A stretch of 64,000 nucleotides of DNA from Physella acuta (taxonomy: Eukaryota; Mollusca; Gastropoda; Physidae): assembly GCF_028476545.1 (NCBI RefSeq), contig NW_026732357.1:1-64000 (forward strand), given 5' to 3'. Positions within the stretch are counted from its first letter, which is position 1, and each line of letters opens with the position of its first letter. A program made the position numbers and the translations under genes. This document shows, piece after piece, positions 24,500 through 50,761 of this stretch. The notes beneath the pieces are model-generated. The model did no database searches. It saw only the letters and a list, made by a program, of their open reading frames with translations, and was not told where the DNA came from.

Positions 24500-25595
24500 A
24501 CAATCAAATCCTATATGTTATAACGCAAGTTATACGTCATAGATGTCAAGTAGAAGAAAGCAGAAACCGAGCATAACGTAGTTTGGTTATAAAGTTTCAA
24601 AAAGACATAAACATCATTACAGCATGGAAGAAGAAATATGATTATTAAAATATAGATTTGAACTAATAAAATACTAGTCAAGTATTTAACGTCGCTACGA
24701 GTTATCTAATTCAGCTAAATTAAAACAATAAATACATTTTTGATTAATGGTAAAATATATCTATTTTACTAGGAAGCAAATAGTTTGCACACAAATATAA
24801 TAACAAAAAAGTTTTCTTATTTGTATTTATTACTTTCATTTTCTATATTAATTTTTTTTTAGGATTTTGCTATCGTAGTATTAGGTTCTACCCCTTGCTA
24901 TATATTATTGAACGAAAAGGGAAGTAACTAGCATATTTATTTTCTTATTCAGCGTAAAACAAATAGTTTTCGAAATCGCAGGTTGTTTAAAACTAATCAA
25001 ACACAAGCGTAAAAAATTAGGGTATCATCTATCAAAGACGTTACGCTTTTAGGAAGTTGTTTACCCCCATCCCCACCATCAGTCACCTTCACAAAATGCA
25101 GAACTACACCCCCCCCCCCCCACACACACATGACGTCTAATTTGAGCCCACAAACTTTATTTTTTTTTAACAAAATAAATCGATCTCTTACTGAAAATAT
25201 ATTCTATTACAATTTACAATTCTTACTCATTAAAATCTCACTAAATCTAAACTCGACGTTGTAATTTGATTGCTTCCTTCAATAATATTAAGTTGAAGAA
25301 TCTACCGAATACAAAAAAAAAAGTAAAATGTAAACTATATGTGGGTAGGTGTAACGCCACTGGTTCTGTTTAGCTCTGTACCTGTATGATAAAAATTATG
25401 TTCTTTATTTAACTAAATAAATCAATGACATTTTTTCGAAGATAAGGTGCTTATAATAAAAACTATGACAACCTCAAACAAACATTTTCGTTTCCCTTCT
25501 AGCCTAATGCATTTAGCGCATTATCCTCAATGATAGTTATAATTCAATACATTAGAGAGAGAGCGAAAGTAAGTTAGTGTAAGCGCCACTGGTTA
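24500..25595. other. no gene seen
   Basis: AT-rich DNA with a C-tract followed by (CA)n at 25110-25130. Confidence 0.5.
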
Positions 25596-25599
25596 GTGG

Positions 25600-25670
25600 T
25601 TAGTTCTGTATTCTTTTTGTACTGGTTCTGTACTGGTTCTGTTCATGCTATGCACACACACATCCAACTG

Positions 25671-25737
<67 letters not shown>

Positions 25738-25742
25738 CATAC

Positions 25743-25781
<39 letters not shown>

Positions 25782-25985
25782 CATATATAATCATATATTA
25801 ATCTTAGCACTTTTATACAACATAGTTCTATTTAATATTGTATTGAAAACGAAACAACTTATCTCCCATACATGCGTGTGTTGTTTAATTACTGTCCCAT
25901 GCCCGCCTTTGTTGATCAATCACCCGAATTGTTTTTGTATCGTTAAAGTCAGGCTAACAATGGCAAGTACGTCTCACCACAGGTA
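25600..25985. repeat. short relative of the 18.9-kb minisatellite locus with (AT)n
   Basis: ttttgtactggttctgtact gives two to three diverged units; (AT)n follows at 25673-25790; then gatcaatcacccgaattg matches the right flank of the large array at 20455. Confidence 0.6.
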
Positions 25986-26051
25986 ACTTGGGGCAGGTGT
26001 GTTGTTTGTTTAGGATAGGTGAAAGCCTCGTTCAGGTAAGTCAAAGACAAC

Positions 26052-34893
<8,842 letters not shown>

Positions 34894-34967
34894 GTAAGTA
34901 TAGGACACACCTGGTACACTGCAACACTTGTCATTTCTCCGTTTGTAAATGTTTATGTATATAATAT

Positions 34968-35295
<328 letters not shown>

Positions 35296-35720
35296 TTGTG
35301 TGTGTTTTTTGTTTGTTTGTGTGTGTGTAAATTTTCTTAAATTAGCTTACTTTTCATTAAAATTCAAATCATACCCTTCTACCCATGTCGATTTCGTTCA
35401 CATTTCTTTTTCCATTGCTCGGTTTATTTTCGTTTCTAATTTTTGGATGGAACACATTTTGGTAAGTTTTTCAATTCATACTTAACTTCCACAGAATAAA
35501 CAATATCTATCAACGTAAAAATCATGCTGTATTAAAAATTTTAAACATAGATTATAAACTAAAAATACGAAATTTTTAAAATATTTATAAATTGTATGTA
35601 AATTAATTTAATATACTTACTTGATCAAACCTTCTAAATAGTATATTGTGGCAACACAAATACTTCATGAAACTTAGGCTATTCCGTTTATTCATTTATA
35701 ACTGTTCTTCCTTTCACAGA

Positions 35721-36140
35721 AGTAGCGAACTTTTTTGTAATCCATAATGTTCAGATAATCTCAGTTCAGATAAGTAATGTATTTCCATGTGAACACGTTA
35801 CTGTTTTTATCTGTAGACACACATTTCTTTATTACATTTTTTTAAACTTAGAAAAAAATTACACTTTTGTAGAGAACGTTTACAAAATGACTTTTCACCC
35901 AAAGTGTATAAAATTGTACACGCGAATTACTTCATCACAACCAGATTGTTCTATTCCAGTTATTCAAAATGCCCATAACAGATCTTACCTTTTTTGTTTT
36001 CGTTACCCTTTCAATGAAACACTTGTAACAGTGATGAGATATACTGATACTAGTATTACAACCATGATACATATGTGAATTTATTACACAGTGGTGTATA
36101 AATCTCGAAAAAAAAATGAAAATAAAAAAACTGAGTCAGA
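35721..36140 (+). other. candidate terminal exon/3' UTR of FAS1 gene 1
   Basis: A strong acceptor (cttcctttcacag) ends at about 35720. The exon at 34893 leaves a single T; joined to the leading AA it would make a stop codon directly after the last FAS1 motif. AATAAA lies near 36120. A 63-codon open frame inside (35887-36078) is then probably untranslated, or could be an exon of something else. No transcript evidence. Confidence 0.3.
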
Positions 36141-36214
36141 TACAACTATCGTATGATACATTTCAGTAAAGTTGTTTTACAAAATATATGTTACAAAACA
36201 AGTTAACTCAACAT

Positions 36215-36481
36215 CAGAGGCGTAGCGAGGGGGGGGGGCGGGTGTGGACCGCACCGGGTGACACCATTTAGGGGATGACACCAAGGCATAAAAATAGCAA
36301 AATATATAGAGAAAAATTATAATTCCACTTAATTAAGTGAGTAATTCGATTGTTAAATAGTCTTTTAAGAGGTGCAAATTAAAAGTTTGAGGAGGGGGGG
36401 GGGGGTGCAAATCAAAAGTTTGATGGGAGGTGACACCAATAAGTGCCGCACCGGGTGACACCCGACCTCGCTACGCCACTG
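36215..36481 (+). mobile_element. 267-bp hAT MITE (GGCGTAGC family)
   Basis: cagaggcgtagcgag at the left and ctcgctacgccactg at the right; flanks ctcaacat and atctacat match at 6 of 8. Interior colinear with 33363-33678. Confidence 0.8.
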
Positions 36482-36529
36482 ATCTACATGAAGCTAACCC
36501 ATTGACGTTCATGTTCGAAATGGTAGCTT

Positions 36530-37997
36530 TTTTTTACATTACTTTTTTACATAGAAATATAGTAGTAAAAATATCATTACGTTTAATACCCTAACTCGAT
36601 AGTATTAATAATATATGAATTTAAATTATTGTGTTTTAAAATTATATGCAGATATGAGACACCCATGGAAAACTTCAACTTAAAAAGGTTAATAAACATA
36701 TCACTCTTTAGGTGTAAATTGCACTTCCTGCTCAAGTTCTCTAGGCTATATTGCCATAAGCAAATTTGTCTCTAACTGCATCTCACTCTAAGTATTCACT
36801 CAATTCATACTTTTTAAAAATCATAGTTAAATGTTAGTTGTTCATGAATTTTTGTTTTATTTGACGTTTAGTTGAACGCTGCTGACCACACTAACCCTCC
36901 ATTTGCCGAGGTCACAAAACAGGCGAACTCTACTTCACTTGCCTCATGGTACGTCATGTTCGATCGTAAATTGTACTTGATAACAATTATTAAACTATTT
37001 GGTATAAGCTACTCGACACAATGATGAGATAAGAAAAAGTTAATATTCTACTTGTATTCTTCTTCTAAGTGTTACTAATTTTATCTGTATAAAAATGACT
37101 ATAATTAGAGGCTGATAACAGGAAAAAAAATGTGTAAATCGATATTTTGGTATTTCAAAATGTTTTGGTTTATCTTCTTATCAATGCTACTCAAATAATT
37201 GTAACATATGCCTTTGGAATACAGTTTAGTAAATAATGTAAATCTACTTTACATTTTCAAAATAATACGTATTAAATTAAATTATTAAGCAGCACCACAT
37301 GAAATCGATGACCAGAGCTTCGATTGAACAAGTACAGATTGCTACACTTGATTGCATCGACGTTAGTTCGGACACAAGCGCAGTCTTACATAGGCAACAC
37401 AGCTTTCGACGCTTTGGTCTGACTAGATTGTAGTTAAGCCAGGTAGGATTCTGTTATGTCCATATCTCATTATAGGGACGGGAGAGTCTAGCGGTATCGA
37501 GTTCAAATCCGGATGAAGCTAAAAGAACGTCTATCCAGCTCTGATGGGTACCTTACTTACGATAAGGGAAGGTAAAGTCAGATAAGCGTAGAGCTTACCA
37601 CGCTATCTCTTCATATGCAATGAGTAACTTATGTTTTAGAATTGAGTAAAGTGTACAAGTAGTTGAATTTAGCAAAGATTTATGGCTTTACTGTTTTTGT
37701 TTTAAATTTAAACCCAGAGTCGTGTTTCAGTTATCATTTAAATCATGACATAGCAAAGATTATTCGATATTGGCATTTTTGAGATTTCCAATAAAAAAAT
37801 TAACTACATTTTTTTCTCACTATTTACATGGGTCTGTTTTCACCATGATCATTCAGGTTCTTAGACAAGCCCAACACGAAGAAGACGAATATTTTAACAC
37901 TATACTGGTACAAGGAATTATTGTGGGCGAAAAAGTAACGGTTCTCATTCGTCCGACATCCCAGAAACTTAGTAAGCTTCAAGCAACACAAGGTTGA
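36530..37997 (+). pseudogene. FAS1 unit 2 remnant: 5' flank, exon 1 and exon 5 pieces
   Basis: 36530-37300 aligns to 51225-52290, the 5' flank of gene 2 (shared phrases tattaataatatatgaattt, ttctctaggctatattgcca, ttttcaaaataatacgta). About 37360-37442 matches gene 2 exon 1 (acgttagttcggacacaagc; cataggcaacacagctttcg), with an in-frame stop just before the gtagga donor and no intact ATG. 37858-37997 matches exon 5 (QAQHEEDEYF and GEKVTVLI are readable) but the block coding for DEAxNxIPS is missing and the frame stops at 37997. No exons 2-4 lie between the two pieces. Confidence 0.8.
37470..37650 (+). repeat. SINE S1, plus strand
   Basis: gggagagtctagcggtatcg, gagttcaaatccgg and ctgatgggtaccttacttac match 52868-53095; it sits between the exon 1 and exon 5 remnants. 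Confidence 0.7.
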
Positions 37998-38045
37998 TAT
38001 AGCCGGCTTTTTGTTATGTATGCAACATGTACTATACATTACATG

Positions 38046-38135
<90 letters not shown>

Positions 38136-38160
38136 TATATAGATATATGTATATATATAA

Positions 38161-38232
<72 letters not shown>
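38046..38232. repeat. (TA)n microsatellite
   Basis: TA array with an interruption near 38130-38165. Confidence 0.95.
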
Positions 38233-38234
<2 letters not shown>

Positions 38235-38755
38235 TTATCGGCAAGAAATTTCTCCAGTCTTTTATAGTCATGTTCAAATGTAAATGTTGACAACGTAAAT
38301 ATATATGTTTGTTTACAATATGTTTTTTATTATAATAAACTGATTTTAAAAAGCCTTTAAATTGAGCAAATCAATGATTTTATTTAAATATAATAGTAAC
38401 ATACTAGCGTGGGATGCTATTTAAATTCTTGTACAGCTATTGAAGACATATTGTAGCGACCCACGATTTTGTTTAAAGAAAAATCATTTATTATCTAATT
38501 TTGTGCATAATATTATAAAAGCTAGCAATTAAATCTTTCCGTTCCCATTCCTGATTAATGCAGAAGAACCAAGTTCAATAAAAGCTGGTAATTGGTTAAT
38601 ACATCACATAATAAAAATACAACAGGCAAAGATACATCAAACATATAACTACACATACATACTTTTTTAGTCACAAATAATCTCAAACTTTAAAATAAAA
38701 TAACGATAAATGTAGCGGATACAATAAAAGTTTTTTTTTTAATTATAAAATATTA

Positions 38756-39097
38756 CTAGACTACCCGTCATCCGTTGGATAACTGTGGGTTTCGGGGGTC
38801 ATCCATCAAAAAACATCACGTCTGTCACTCAGAGGCATAGCGACCCTTAACGGCGCCCGGGGACAAACTTGTGGGGGGGGGGGGTTCAAATCGAATCGTG
38901 AGGGGGGGGGGGTGCACATCAAAAGTTTGGGAGGGGGGGTGCAAATCGAAATCTTGCGGGGGGGGGGGGGGGTTCAAATTGAAAAGTTTGTCCCCTGGCG
39001 CCGTTAAGGGTCGCTATGCCTCTGAGTGACAGACGTGATGTTTTTTGATGGATGACCCCCGAAACCCATAGTTATCCAACGGATGACGGGTAGTCTA
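38756..39097. mobile_element. foldback element with 120-bp arms around a G-rich loop
   Basis: Left arm (38756 to about 38875) and right arm (about 38980-39097) are nearly perfect inverse complements: tagactacccgtcatccg faces cggatgacgggtagtcta, and cactcagaggcatagcgac faces gtcgctatgcctctgagtg. The inner part of each arm is an end of the GGCGTAGC hAT MITE; the outer 70 bp are unrelated to that MITE. The loop is G runs with tgcaaatcgaaa phrases. Confidence 0.85.
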
Positions 39098-39109
39098 GTA
39101 ACAAATAAA

Positions 39110-41080
39110 TCTTTGATTTGACCTAGATTCTAGATCTAGATCTATAAATAAATTTCTTGGACAGATTGTAGATCTAGAGAAATTTATCGTAAAACTAAAT
39201 GAAAAAGACAGTTGAAAATTGATATAAGTGTTGGAACGTAATAAATACAGCAAACGGACGTATTGTTAAAGTTAAAGATTACAGAAAATTAGCTTTAGAA
39301 CGCGTTAAACATTGGAATGGGAACACAATCTTCTTCGATAGGCCGCCATTATTGATGTAAAAAAAATAAACACATCATGTGACGTCACTGTTTCCGTCGA
39401 GTCTAGTGGCTTTTCAAATCTTTTTAAAAAAATGTGGTTAATCTACCTTTGAATAAAACAACAAATTAATGAACGTCTTTAAATAAATGTGTGATTTACA
39501 GTCTGTCTTAAAACAAAAATTGTTCTCTACCTACATACTATTTTACAGCTGTCCACGATGAATAGAAGTATTCACAATACTCGATCAGCCAAACAAAAAA
39601 AAAAAAAAAAAAAAAACAAATAAATATTCAAACATGTAAACAAACTTGACTTTTAGTAGTATATATAGATTACATCATATTTTTTTAAATTTAGGGTGTA
39701 AACATTGTTGATCTTAAAAATGTTGTTGCGTTAAATATTATTCATATCGGTCTATGTTTACGTTACTATTTGCTTATCTTCTCTATTTAGTTGATAATAA
39801 TTTATTATGCCGTTTGATTTCTAAGATGCATTGCAAAATACATAGCAATATAATAGAATTATACTTTTTAGAGATTAAAAATATACATTTAGCTATTAAG
39901 AAAAAGTCGACTTTGGAACGACAATGTTTATAAACATTTAGTATTTTTAAATTACAATATATAAATAAAATGTTCGTTATAAAACCTGAAAAAAAAAGTT
40001 TCATATAGTTACATTGAAAAACTAACAAGAGCATTAATTTAAAAACAGCAAAGTTATACAATCAATAATTATGGTAAAGGTGGGTAATGTCTACCACCAT
40101 CTATGAAGATGACGTGATCGATAGAAAATCGCTGGAACACGTTAAAATTTGGCTATATAATAAAATCATTGTGCTGTAAAAAAGGTAGTTTATCATAAAA
40201 GAGAAGTGGTTATTCATTTTTGTTTATAAGATGATCAATACAAACTTTATGCTGTATGTACTAAGTTTTTTATGATACGAGTCTCTTGAACATTTTTAAG
40301 CACCTGACAAAATAATTCTACTTTAAAAATTTTATTTTGTAAAGTTTTCTAAATAAAAACATAAAGCAATAATCTATCAATAATCAAAATCATCCAAAAC
40401 GTACCATGCGATGGCAAGTTGGAACTCATTAGCATTACCAATCTTTCTAGTTTCACCCTTCTGCGGGCAGGTAAAACCAATTTCTATTACTTTTATTAAA
40501 TATCTTTTCACATGAACACAGCCATGAACAAGTTGATAACCTCAATCTTGACCATGAAAAGAAATTGTCAACAACATGAAACCAACCCAGCCCATACAAA
40601 AATTTTGTTAGTGTTTTTTCTTGCTTCTTTACTAGCCTCCACCCAAATGTATTTCTGTGATTGTCTAAGTTTAGCGTGTATATTTCCCAACATTCCATTT
40701 TACTCATGTTTAGTCTAATCTGCCTTTCATGCATGGTCTTGAATTCTAAATTTCTAATGGAAAAGGTTATAAATTTAAAAAAAAATTCAATTTTCTACAA
40801 AAATAAAATTTGATTTGAGGAAAAATGAGAAAAAAAATTTATTAAATATCTTGAGTTTACTTTTTAGTAAATACGCATTATACCACAATTTTCTTTTATT
40901 GTTTACAATAATTATTGCTTTATATTAAAATTTACCTTTTACCTACTAATATCTATTCAATAATGTATTTAAGTTTTTTCCCTTCGGGACACGGAGAACA
41001 CATTTCAAATAAGTTAATTCAAGGCATATTAACGTCGTATTTCGAACTCGCTTACCCCCACCCCTACAATAAGCGCAAAA
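39110..41080. other. no gene seen
   Basis: Contains a short TCTAGA cluster (39123-39180), a TGACGTCA near 39383, a poly(A) at about 39594-39616 and AT-rich DNA. Open frames at 40453-40734 (minus) and 40512-40718 (plus) lack motifs. Confidence 0.5.
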
Positions 41081-41087
41081 ATACACT

Positions 41088-41647
41088 GGGAGTAATCCCC
41101 TCTAAACGTTCTCGAATATTCTTATATCAAACTACGGGGAATGGCAACGTGGGAAATAGACATGTTTTTAAATCCATTTTTAATTACTTAAACTTTTAAA
41201 AATAGAATAGAATCTCGTAGAAAAGAGACTTGCGCACAAAATGAGTGAATGGCAAACAATTTGTGTACAATAATGCGGAATATTATTAGTGCTTTATAAA
41301 TTCATATGTGATTTTTTTTTTGAGAAAAAGGAATAACGTAAACAGCTACTTTTGGTCAACGAAAATTACTAACAATTTGAAAGAAGGCAGAATATTAGGC
41401 CATTTACTTATATGTAGAATTTATTTGATCTAGCTGTAACAGTATTCAAGTTATCGTGTTCAGAGACACACGCACTCATACACACACGCACAAACACACA
41501 GACACATACACAGACATAAGGACGAAATTGCAAAACTATATTTTTCCAACTCAGGGAGGTGTAAAACGTCGAGATTTGTGAAAATTTATATTTCGATTTT
41601 TTGCAAGATTGCAATACTTCCTCTATACTTCGTACACGAGAAAGTAA
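41088..41647 (+). mobile_element. family A repeat, internally shortened
   Basis: GGGAGTAATCCCCTC start, ttctcgaatattcttatatc, one internal unit fewer than 15210-15880, (AC)n segment, ending cgtacacgagaaagt. Confidence 0.75.
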
Positions 41648-41976
41648 AAATGAAGAATTTACAAGCCCTTTCAATAACAAAGAAAACTACTGTAACCATT
41701 GTCCGCAGACCGATATGTTTATTCATTCCCAAAGATAGATATCTTAAAACAACACTTACTTAACATAGATTTGATAATAATAATAAATTATTGTTTTATT
41801 TAGATTAGAATCTCCCATTTTTTGAAATGTATATTAGGATTAGTTAACAGTATTGTTAATGACTATTGTCAAGTTAAAGAAATTAGGAGACTATTAAACA
41901 ACGTGATTGTTAAAATAAAATGTCCAAAATAATTTATCAAAAATAATAAAAACATTCCTCTTTAATAAAGTGTGCT

Positions 41977-46059
<4,083 letters not shown>

Positions 46060-48060
46060 CTGGAAAAATGGAACAAAATATTGGTATTTAAAATCGACAG
46101 TTTTATAAATCGAAAAACTACATTTGTTTTAATCAAACGTGTATAAAAGCGTTTGTCTAATATAGCCAATAATAAACAAGTAATGTATAACACCGTACAA
46201 GTAAATCGCGAATAAAACTCCAAATTTTGTGAATTCGTTTCTGTAATTAAAAATCGTATGATCTGGTTAAAATCGTGTAAAAAGACGAAATATGTTGATG
46301 TCTATTCAGTACACTATACTCTCGATTTACACCTGAAAATAAGTAAGTATTAGGTAAATTAATATTCTTTACGTGCTAACCTGTTAAAAATAAGAATATA
46401 CACAAAAAAACGTCTTTAGTAAACATGACCGGCGGTTGTTAGCTCTCCTCTGTCCTAATTCAAAGCTATGTTTTACGATACACAATCCTTCCCAGAGAAC
46501 AAAGCTTTAAATACTTTGCATATCAAAGAAACAACTTTACATTTTTTACAATAGAATTCGCCACTTAATTATAGCTGGAAAGAGGCAAAAAAAGACTTTA
46601 AAATACTGTTTTTACTTTGTTATGCTTACTTTATTTAAAAAGCTAAAAAATCGATACGTATTGTTCCCTCTAAGCCCTTGCCCATTACCTGATATTGCAA
46701 GAGGAATTTGTTTTAATTATCAATTAGATTGTCTCACAGATACATTTTCTGCTAACAAATATGGTGCATACATATTTTATTTGTTTGAGAATCGAAACAA
46801 AAGAATTTTTTTACATACAAAATAACACACACACATTTAGAGTTTTTAAAACAAACACGAGTCTAATATGTTTATTTTATTTTTAAGTTGTTTTTTTTTT
46901 AGCTTTTATTATAAAAAAGTATTTTTTAATATCCGGTAAGTCCATTAAAGTTCATAGCTTATTTAAATGTGTGTGTTTAAATTACATGAAATAAAGTTAA
47001 AACTAAGCGAGTAAGTAACCTATAATTCCAAAGATAAAAATTGTGTATCGCAAATACTTTAACCGACGGTTTAATTATTTTTTACATTAAGCAAAAACAG
47101 TTTATAGTTTATTTTGCGATGCAAGTGACTGAGTTTAAATATTATTGGTTAGGAGTAAGCGAGTCCGAGATTACGTTTTTTTCGCTGAAAAAGTGCTAAC
47201 ACTTAATTATACGAAAATTTCATTTTTAGTTTACCTATTTTAAATATATGCCTAGCGTCCACACTTTAGCAAAGTTTAATTAAAAATATGGTTACAAACA
47301 TTTTGGCATTAAATTTTAAAACGTTAATCGACACAACATACTTCGGAAAAAAAATTAAGATGTGTTTAGTTATAAATTTTTTTAAAAATTCATTAAGAAG
47401 ATAATCCATTTTAGAATTTTTAAAAGTAGCAAGGTTTTATTTAAAATGACTTGCTTTTACGTCAGTCAGTCTTTTTGTTAAAAAAAATGTAAGTCCTGCG
47501 GTCTATATCTAAAAAAAGTCTATAGCTAACACCCTTAAATTTAGACACAAGGGGCCGGTAGCCTACCAATTGAAAATGAAGACATTTTATTTGTATACAG
47601 ACTAGGGACCATATGTGTTGGCCTGCAGTTCAAAATTATATGGGTTTTAAACCCTCTTAAATCACACATATGTCCGGGTCTAACAACCACATTTTGAAAT
47701 CGTGCATCTGCTAAGATTTTGTTCTTAGTTTCTGCTAATTCATGCGTGACTAGTGCGTCATTTCCATAAAACGAGTTGTTCACCTTGGGCATAACCGGGT
47801 TAAAAGCACTTGCCGTCTTTCTTTAAAGTTCGTTCGTTGGTCCTAAGGTTTTTATTGCATAATTTAACCAGCTAGAGCAAAAACTCAGCAGTGCGTTAAC
47901 CTTTTTTGTAGAATACATTTTCTGAGCCCCAAGGTAATGCACTTTCAATTGTTACTCATTGTTCTTGCAGAGTGGCAGTAACACAATATTATGTCTGAAA
48001 GTTTTTGTCGGTAACATGATCCATGCCAGTTATATTTTAATATAGAAGAGCTGTGCATAG
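46060..48060. other. no gene confirmed
   Basis: AT-rich. The missing 5' exon of the lectin gene should lie here or further right. A minus-strand ATG frame of 83 codons (47541-47792) has protein-like composition but no recognised motif. Confidence 0.4.
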
Positions 48061-48068
48061 GGTCGCTA

Positions 48069-48160
48069 CTGTAATAATATTATAATAATATGTTAAAACA
48101 TATTTCGCTTCTGTAATAATATTATAATAATATGTTGAAAAATATTTTGTTGTTTTTTAA
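48069..48160. repeat. two tandem copies of a 46-bp unit
   Basis: tgtaataatattataataat occurs at about 48069 and again about 46 bp later. Confidence 0.8.
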
Positions 48161-48422
48161 CACCAATGGTAGACAAAGGATTTTATATTCTAGCTTTGCA
48201 TAAACTTGGTGTTAAAAAACAAACAAAAACTGTCGCCATTTTAAAATTTAAATGAAACAGTTGTCAAACCAATTTAGCTTTGTTAATTGTTTCAGGATCT
48301 TAATCATTTAAACTATACACTTGCAAAGTTGTCCATACACCATGAATGTAAACAAGTATAAAACTAGTTTATACCAGCAAGTAAAATATACATACTTGTA
48401 TTTCTCTTTCTACATAGATATA

Positions 48423-48783
48423 GGGTACTGCACATTACCCCCGTCAATTACCCCGCGGACATCCCCCCTGTATTTAACCCGCGGAGCAATTACCCCCTGT
48501 GGAATTTACCCCCCCCCCCATCCTCCATGATAGAATACTGATTCTTACTCCAACTCTATACCTTATATTAACTTAATCCTAACCTAAAGACAAAGACGAA
48601 AAACCTGAGAATTATCTCAGCCTAAAATTTCCCAAAATCAAATAAATCTCTAGACATCGATGTCGATCTGGCCGGAAGGTAATTGACAAGGAGATGGGGG
48701 GGGGGGGGGTAATTACTCCGGTGGGTAATGACTGGGGGGAATGTCCGTGAGAGGGGTAATTGACGGGGGTTTATGCCATGTTC

Positions 48784-48785
<2 letters not shown>
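48423..48785. mobile_element. MITE with terminal inverted repeats of about 45 bp
   Basis: gggtactgcacattaccccc at the left pairs with the inverse of gggggtttatgccatgttccc at the right; the inverted repeat continues imperfectly through cgtcaattacccc and gacattcccccc. AT-only flanks leave the target duplication undefined (TA or ATA). GGG termini would fit a PIF/Harbinger-type or other TIR element. Confidence 0.7.

Positions 48786-48863
<78 letters not shown>
48786..48863. repeat. (AT)n microsatellite
   Basis: Abuts the right end of the MITE at 48785. Confidence 0.95.
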
Positions 48864-48865
<2 letters not shown>

Positions 48866-48947
48866 CCATCCCAGCCAGGCTCAAGGTCCTTCCACTGGCC
48901 TAATTAAAAATCCTATCTGTAAATGACCATGACTTGTGCGATTATAA

Positions 48948-49620
48948 AGCTGCATATACCCGGCATTGCCCGGGTTTAGGACTATATAACTTTTCTAATT
49001 TACCCTAACCATAACCAATCAAACCCAGACACAAAAAAGCAATCATAACACAAACACAAACCCAACCACAAACGCAAACACTAACCCAACCACAAAGAAA
49101 ACACAAGTGCAAATAAAAAAGCAAACACAGATACAAATAGAAACACAACCGCAAACCTAAACGCAAACAATAACTCAAAATAATGCAAAATAACGCAAAC
49201 ATAAACACAAAATTAAATGCAAACATAAAAGCATACTGCTCATAATCCAGCCCGAGGCGCCGAATTTCACAATGCTGGGGCGCCGGCGGAACCTCCTGAT
49301 TCAACTTAGTAAACGACTTTAGTACCCCAATTTATTCTTAGTCTTATGCGCTCACTTAAACAAACGTAGGCGCCATAGCTAACACGAGAATGCCCAGAGT
49401 GCCAAATAGCAGCCTGTCGGGGCTCCGGAAGACACCCGGGTTCAATTCAGTTAAAGACTATACTAACCTTTCTTATGCATAGTCTATCGCACTGTTTAAA
49501 ACGAAATTATGCACCATAGCGCTCACAGGATAGCCCAGGGCGCCAAATCAAACCCTGTCATGTCGCCTGCGGACGCGCCTAATGCATTTTAGTGAACGAA
49601 TATAATACCCCCTCGCTTAT
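48948..49620 (-). mobile_element. Helitron-like element, minus strand
   Basis: Read on the minus strand the 3' end carries the hairpin cccgggcaatgccggg followed by tatatgcagct, a form common in animal Helitrons; the final CTAG is degraded. The interior (ggcgccgaatttcacaatg; tggggcgccggcggaacc) is the inverse of 50793-51140. 49010-49240 is a cacaaac-rich simple region. Confidence 0.5.
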
Positions 49621-49639
49621 CCGTAAAAGGAAAGATAAA

Positions 49640-50150
49640 AGTAAACATAGAGGACATTTCGGAGCTTGCTTCTAAACTGTTATTGATTAAAAAAATATTT
49701 GCGGTGCAAAGCAATGTCATGTGATGGAAAATTTAAAGCTTCAAAACATAAATATAGCCCTTAAAAGATATTGTTTCTTCAATAGTGCCTTTATAGTCAA
49801 TAACGTAGTAAAACCATACATTGCAAAATGTACTGTTAAAACGTCTGCATTAAAAAAAGGCATTCACTATGGTGAGGTTAAAAAAAAAGACGATGTTCAT
49901 CACGTTTCGTGCGATAGACAGAAACGAATCCCCTTGGTGTAAAAAAAGAAAAAAGACAAAGATAATAACATGTGGGAACTCCCTTGATTATGCTATAATA
50001 AAATTGATGGAGCTTTTTTTTTTTCTTTTGAATACGCATTAGCTATTTTAGCCAAAAAAAATAAATAAAAAAAAATAAAATTGTTTTGTAAAAACGCCGC
50101 CACTGATAAGCTCAGTTTAGGAAATTCAACTCAAGAATTTTAACCCAGCT
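49640..50150. other. no gene seen
   Basis: AT-rich sequence with an open frame at 49721-49942 that has no motif. Confidence 0.4.
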
Positions 50151-50154
50151 TTAC

Positions 50155-50312
50155 CTGAGAATTGCAAATTATTGATGTCTTTGTACGATGAAGTTGGCTG
50201 ATAAGATGCTACTCAGCGCTTTCTTGTATTTGAATAGTCTCTTATCAGGAACAAAATCATATATTCCACATGCCGTGAGACGTGAAACTGTATGACGCAA
50301 GAATATGGTAAT
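50155..50312 (-). pseudogene. possible PAN-like exon fragment upstream of the lectin gene
   Basis: Minus-strand frame reading CGIYDFVPDKRLFKYKKALS resembles the start of a PAN domain, and a GT donor (gtaaag) follows at 50154, but a stop (50169-50171) precedes the donor. It could be a decayed 5' exon of the lectin gene or a chance frame. Confidence 0.22.
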
Positions 50313-50472
50313 AAGTTAGAGTGCGATACTTTCTAGACAAGGTAACCACAATAAACAGAGTCTTAAGTTCATGACATATATTAGCAGGAATAGACTTGCC
50401 CGACAGTCTACTGGAGAAAAAAATCTCGGTGGGCCGCTAGGAACTGTGATTTTAAACCACTGTTAGTGTTTG

Positions 50473-50585
50473 TTTTTACTTTCTCGTATATACGAAGTAG
50501 AGAAAGTCTTGTAATCGTGCAAAAAAAAAATCGAGATATTTGCAAATCTCTACGTTTTACAGCTCCCTGAGTCGGAAAAACATTT
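50473..50585 (-). repeat. family A 3' end, inverted
   Basis: tactttctcgtatatacga, atcgagatatttgcaaatct and ccctgagtcggaaaaaca match the reverse of the family A 3' terminus. Confidence 0.75.
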
Positions 50586-50761
50586 TAATGTATGCATTTT
50601 AAAGTTATTTTGCACGATTAAAACAAGATTAACTTTGTCTATATGTTCTGTAGTCCAAAAAGGTAGTATTTAAAAATTAAAATAGTACACGATGAATCTA
50701 GTATAGCCTACATTTTAAGGTCGTATGCTTTATAGGAAAACAAATTATTTTACTTTAACAG

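Noticed and set aside
24038-24523. Overlapping SGPLKPCVGTTQ-type open frames
   Set aside because: By-product of the 22-bp minisatellite; three frames are equally open.
40453-40734. 93-codon minus-strand frame overlapping a 68-codon plus-strand frame
   Set aside because: Neither has a recognisable domain, and the two frames are mirror effects of the same stop-poor stretch.
50191-50298. Small plus-strand ORF starting MKLADKMLLSAF, considered as a secreted peptide
   Set aside because: Only about 35 codons, no downstream exon, and it overlaps the alternative minus-strand PAN-like frame.
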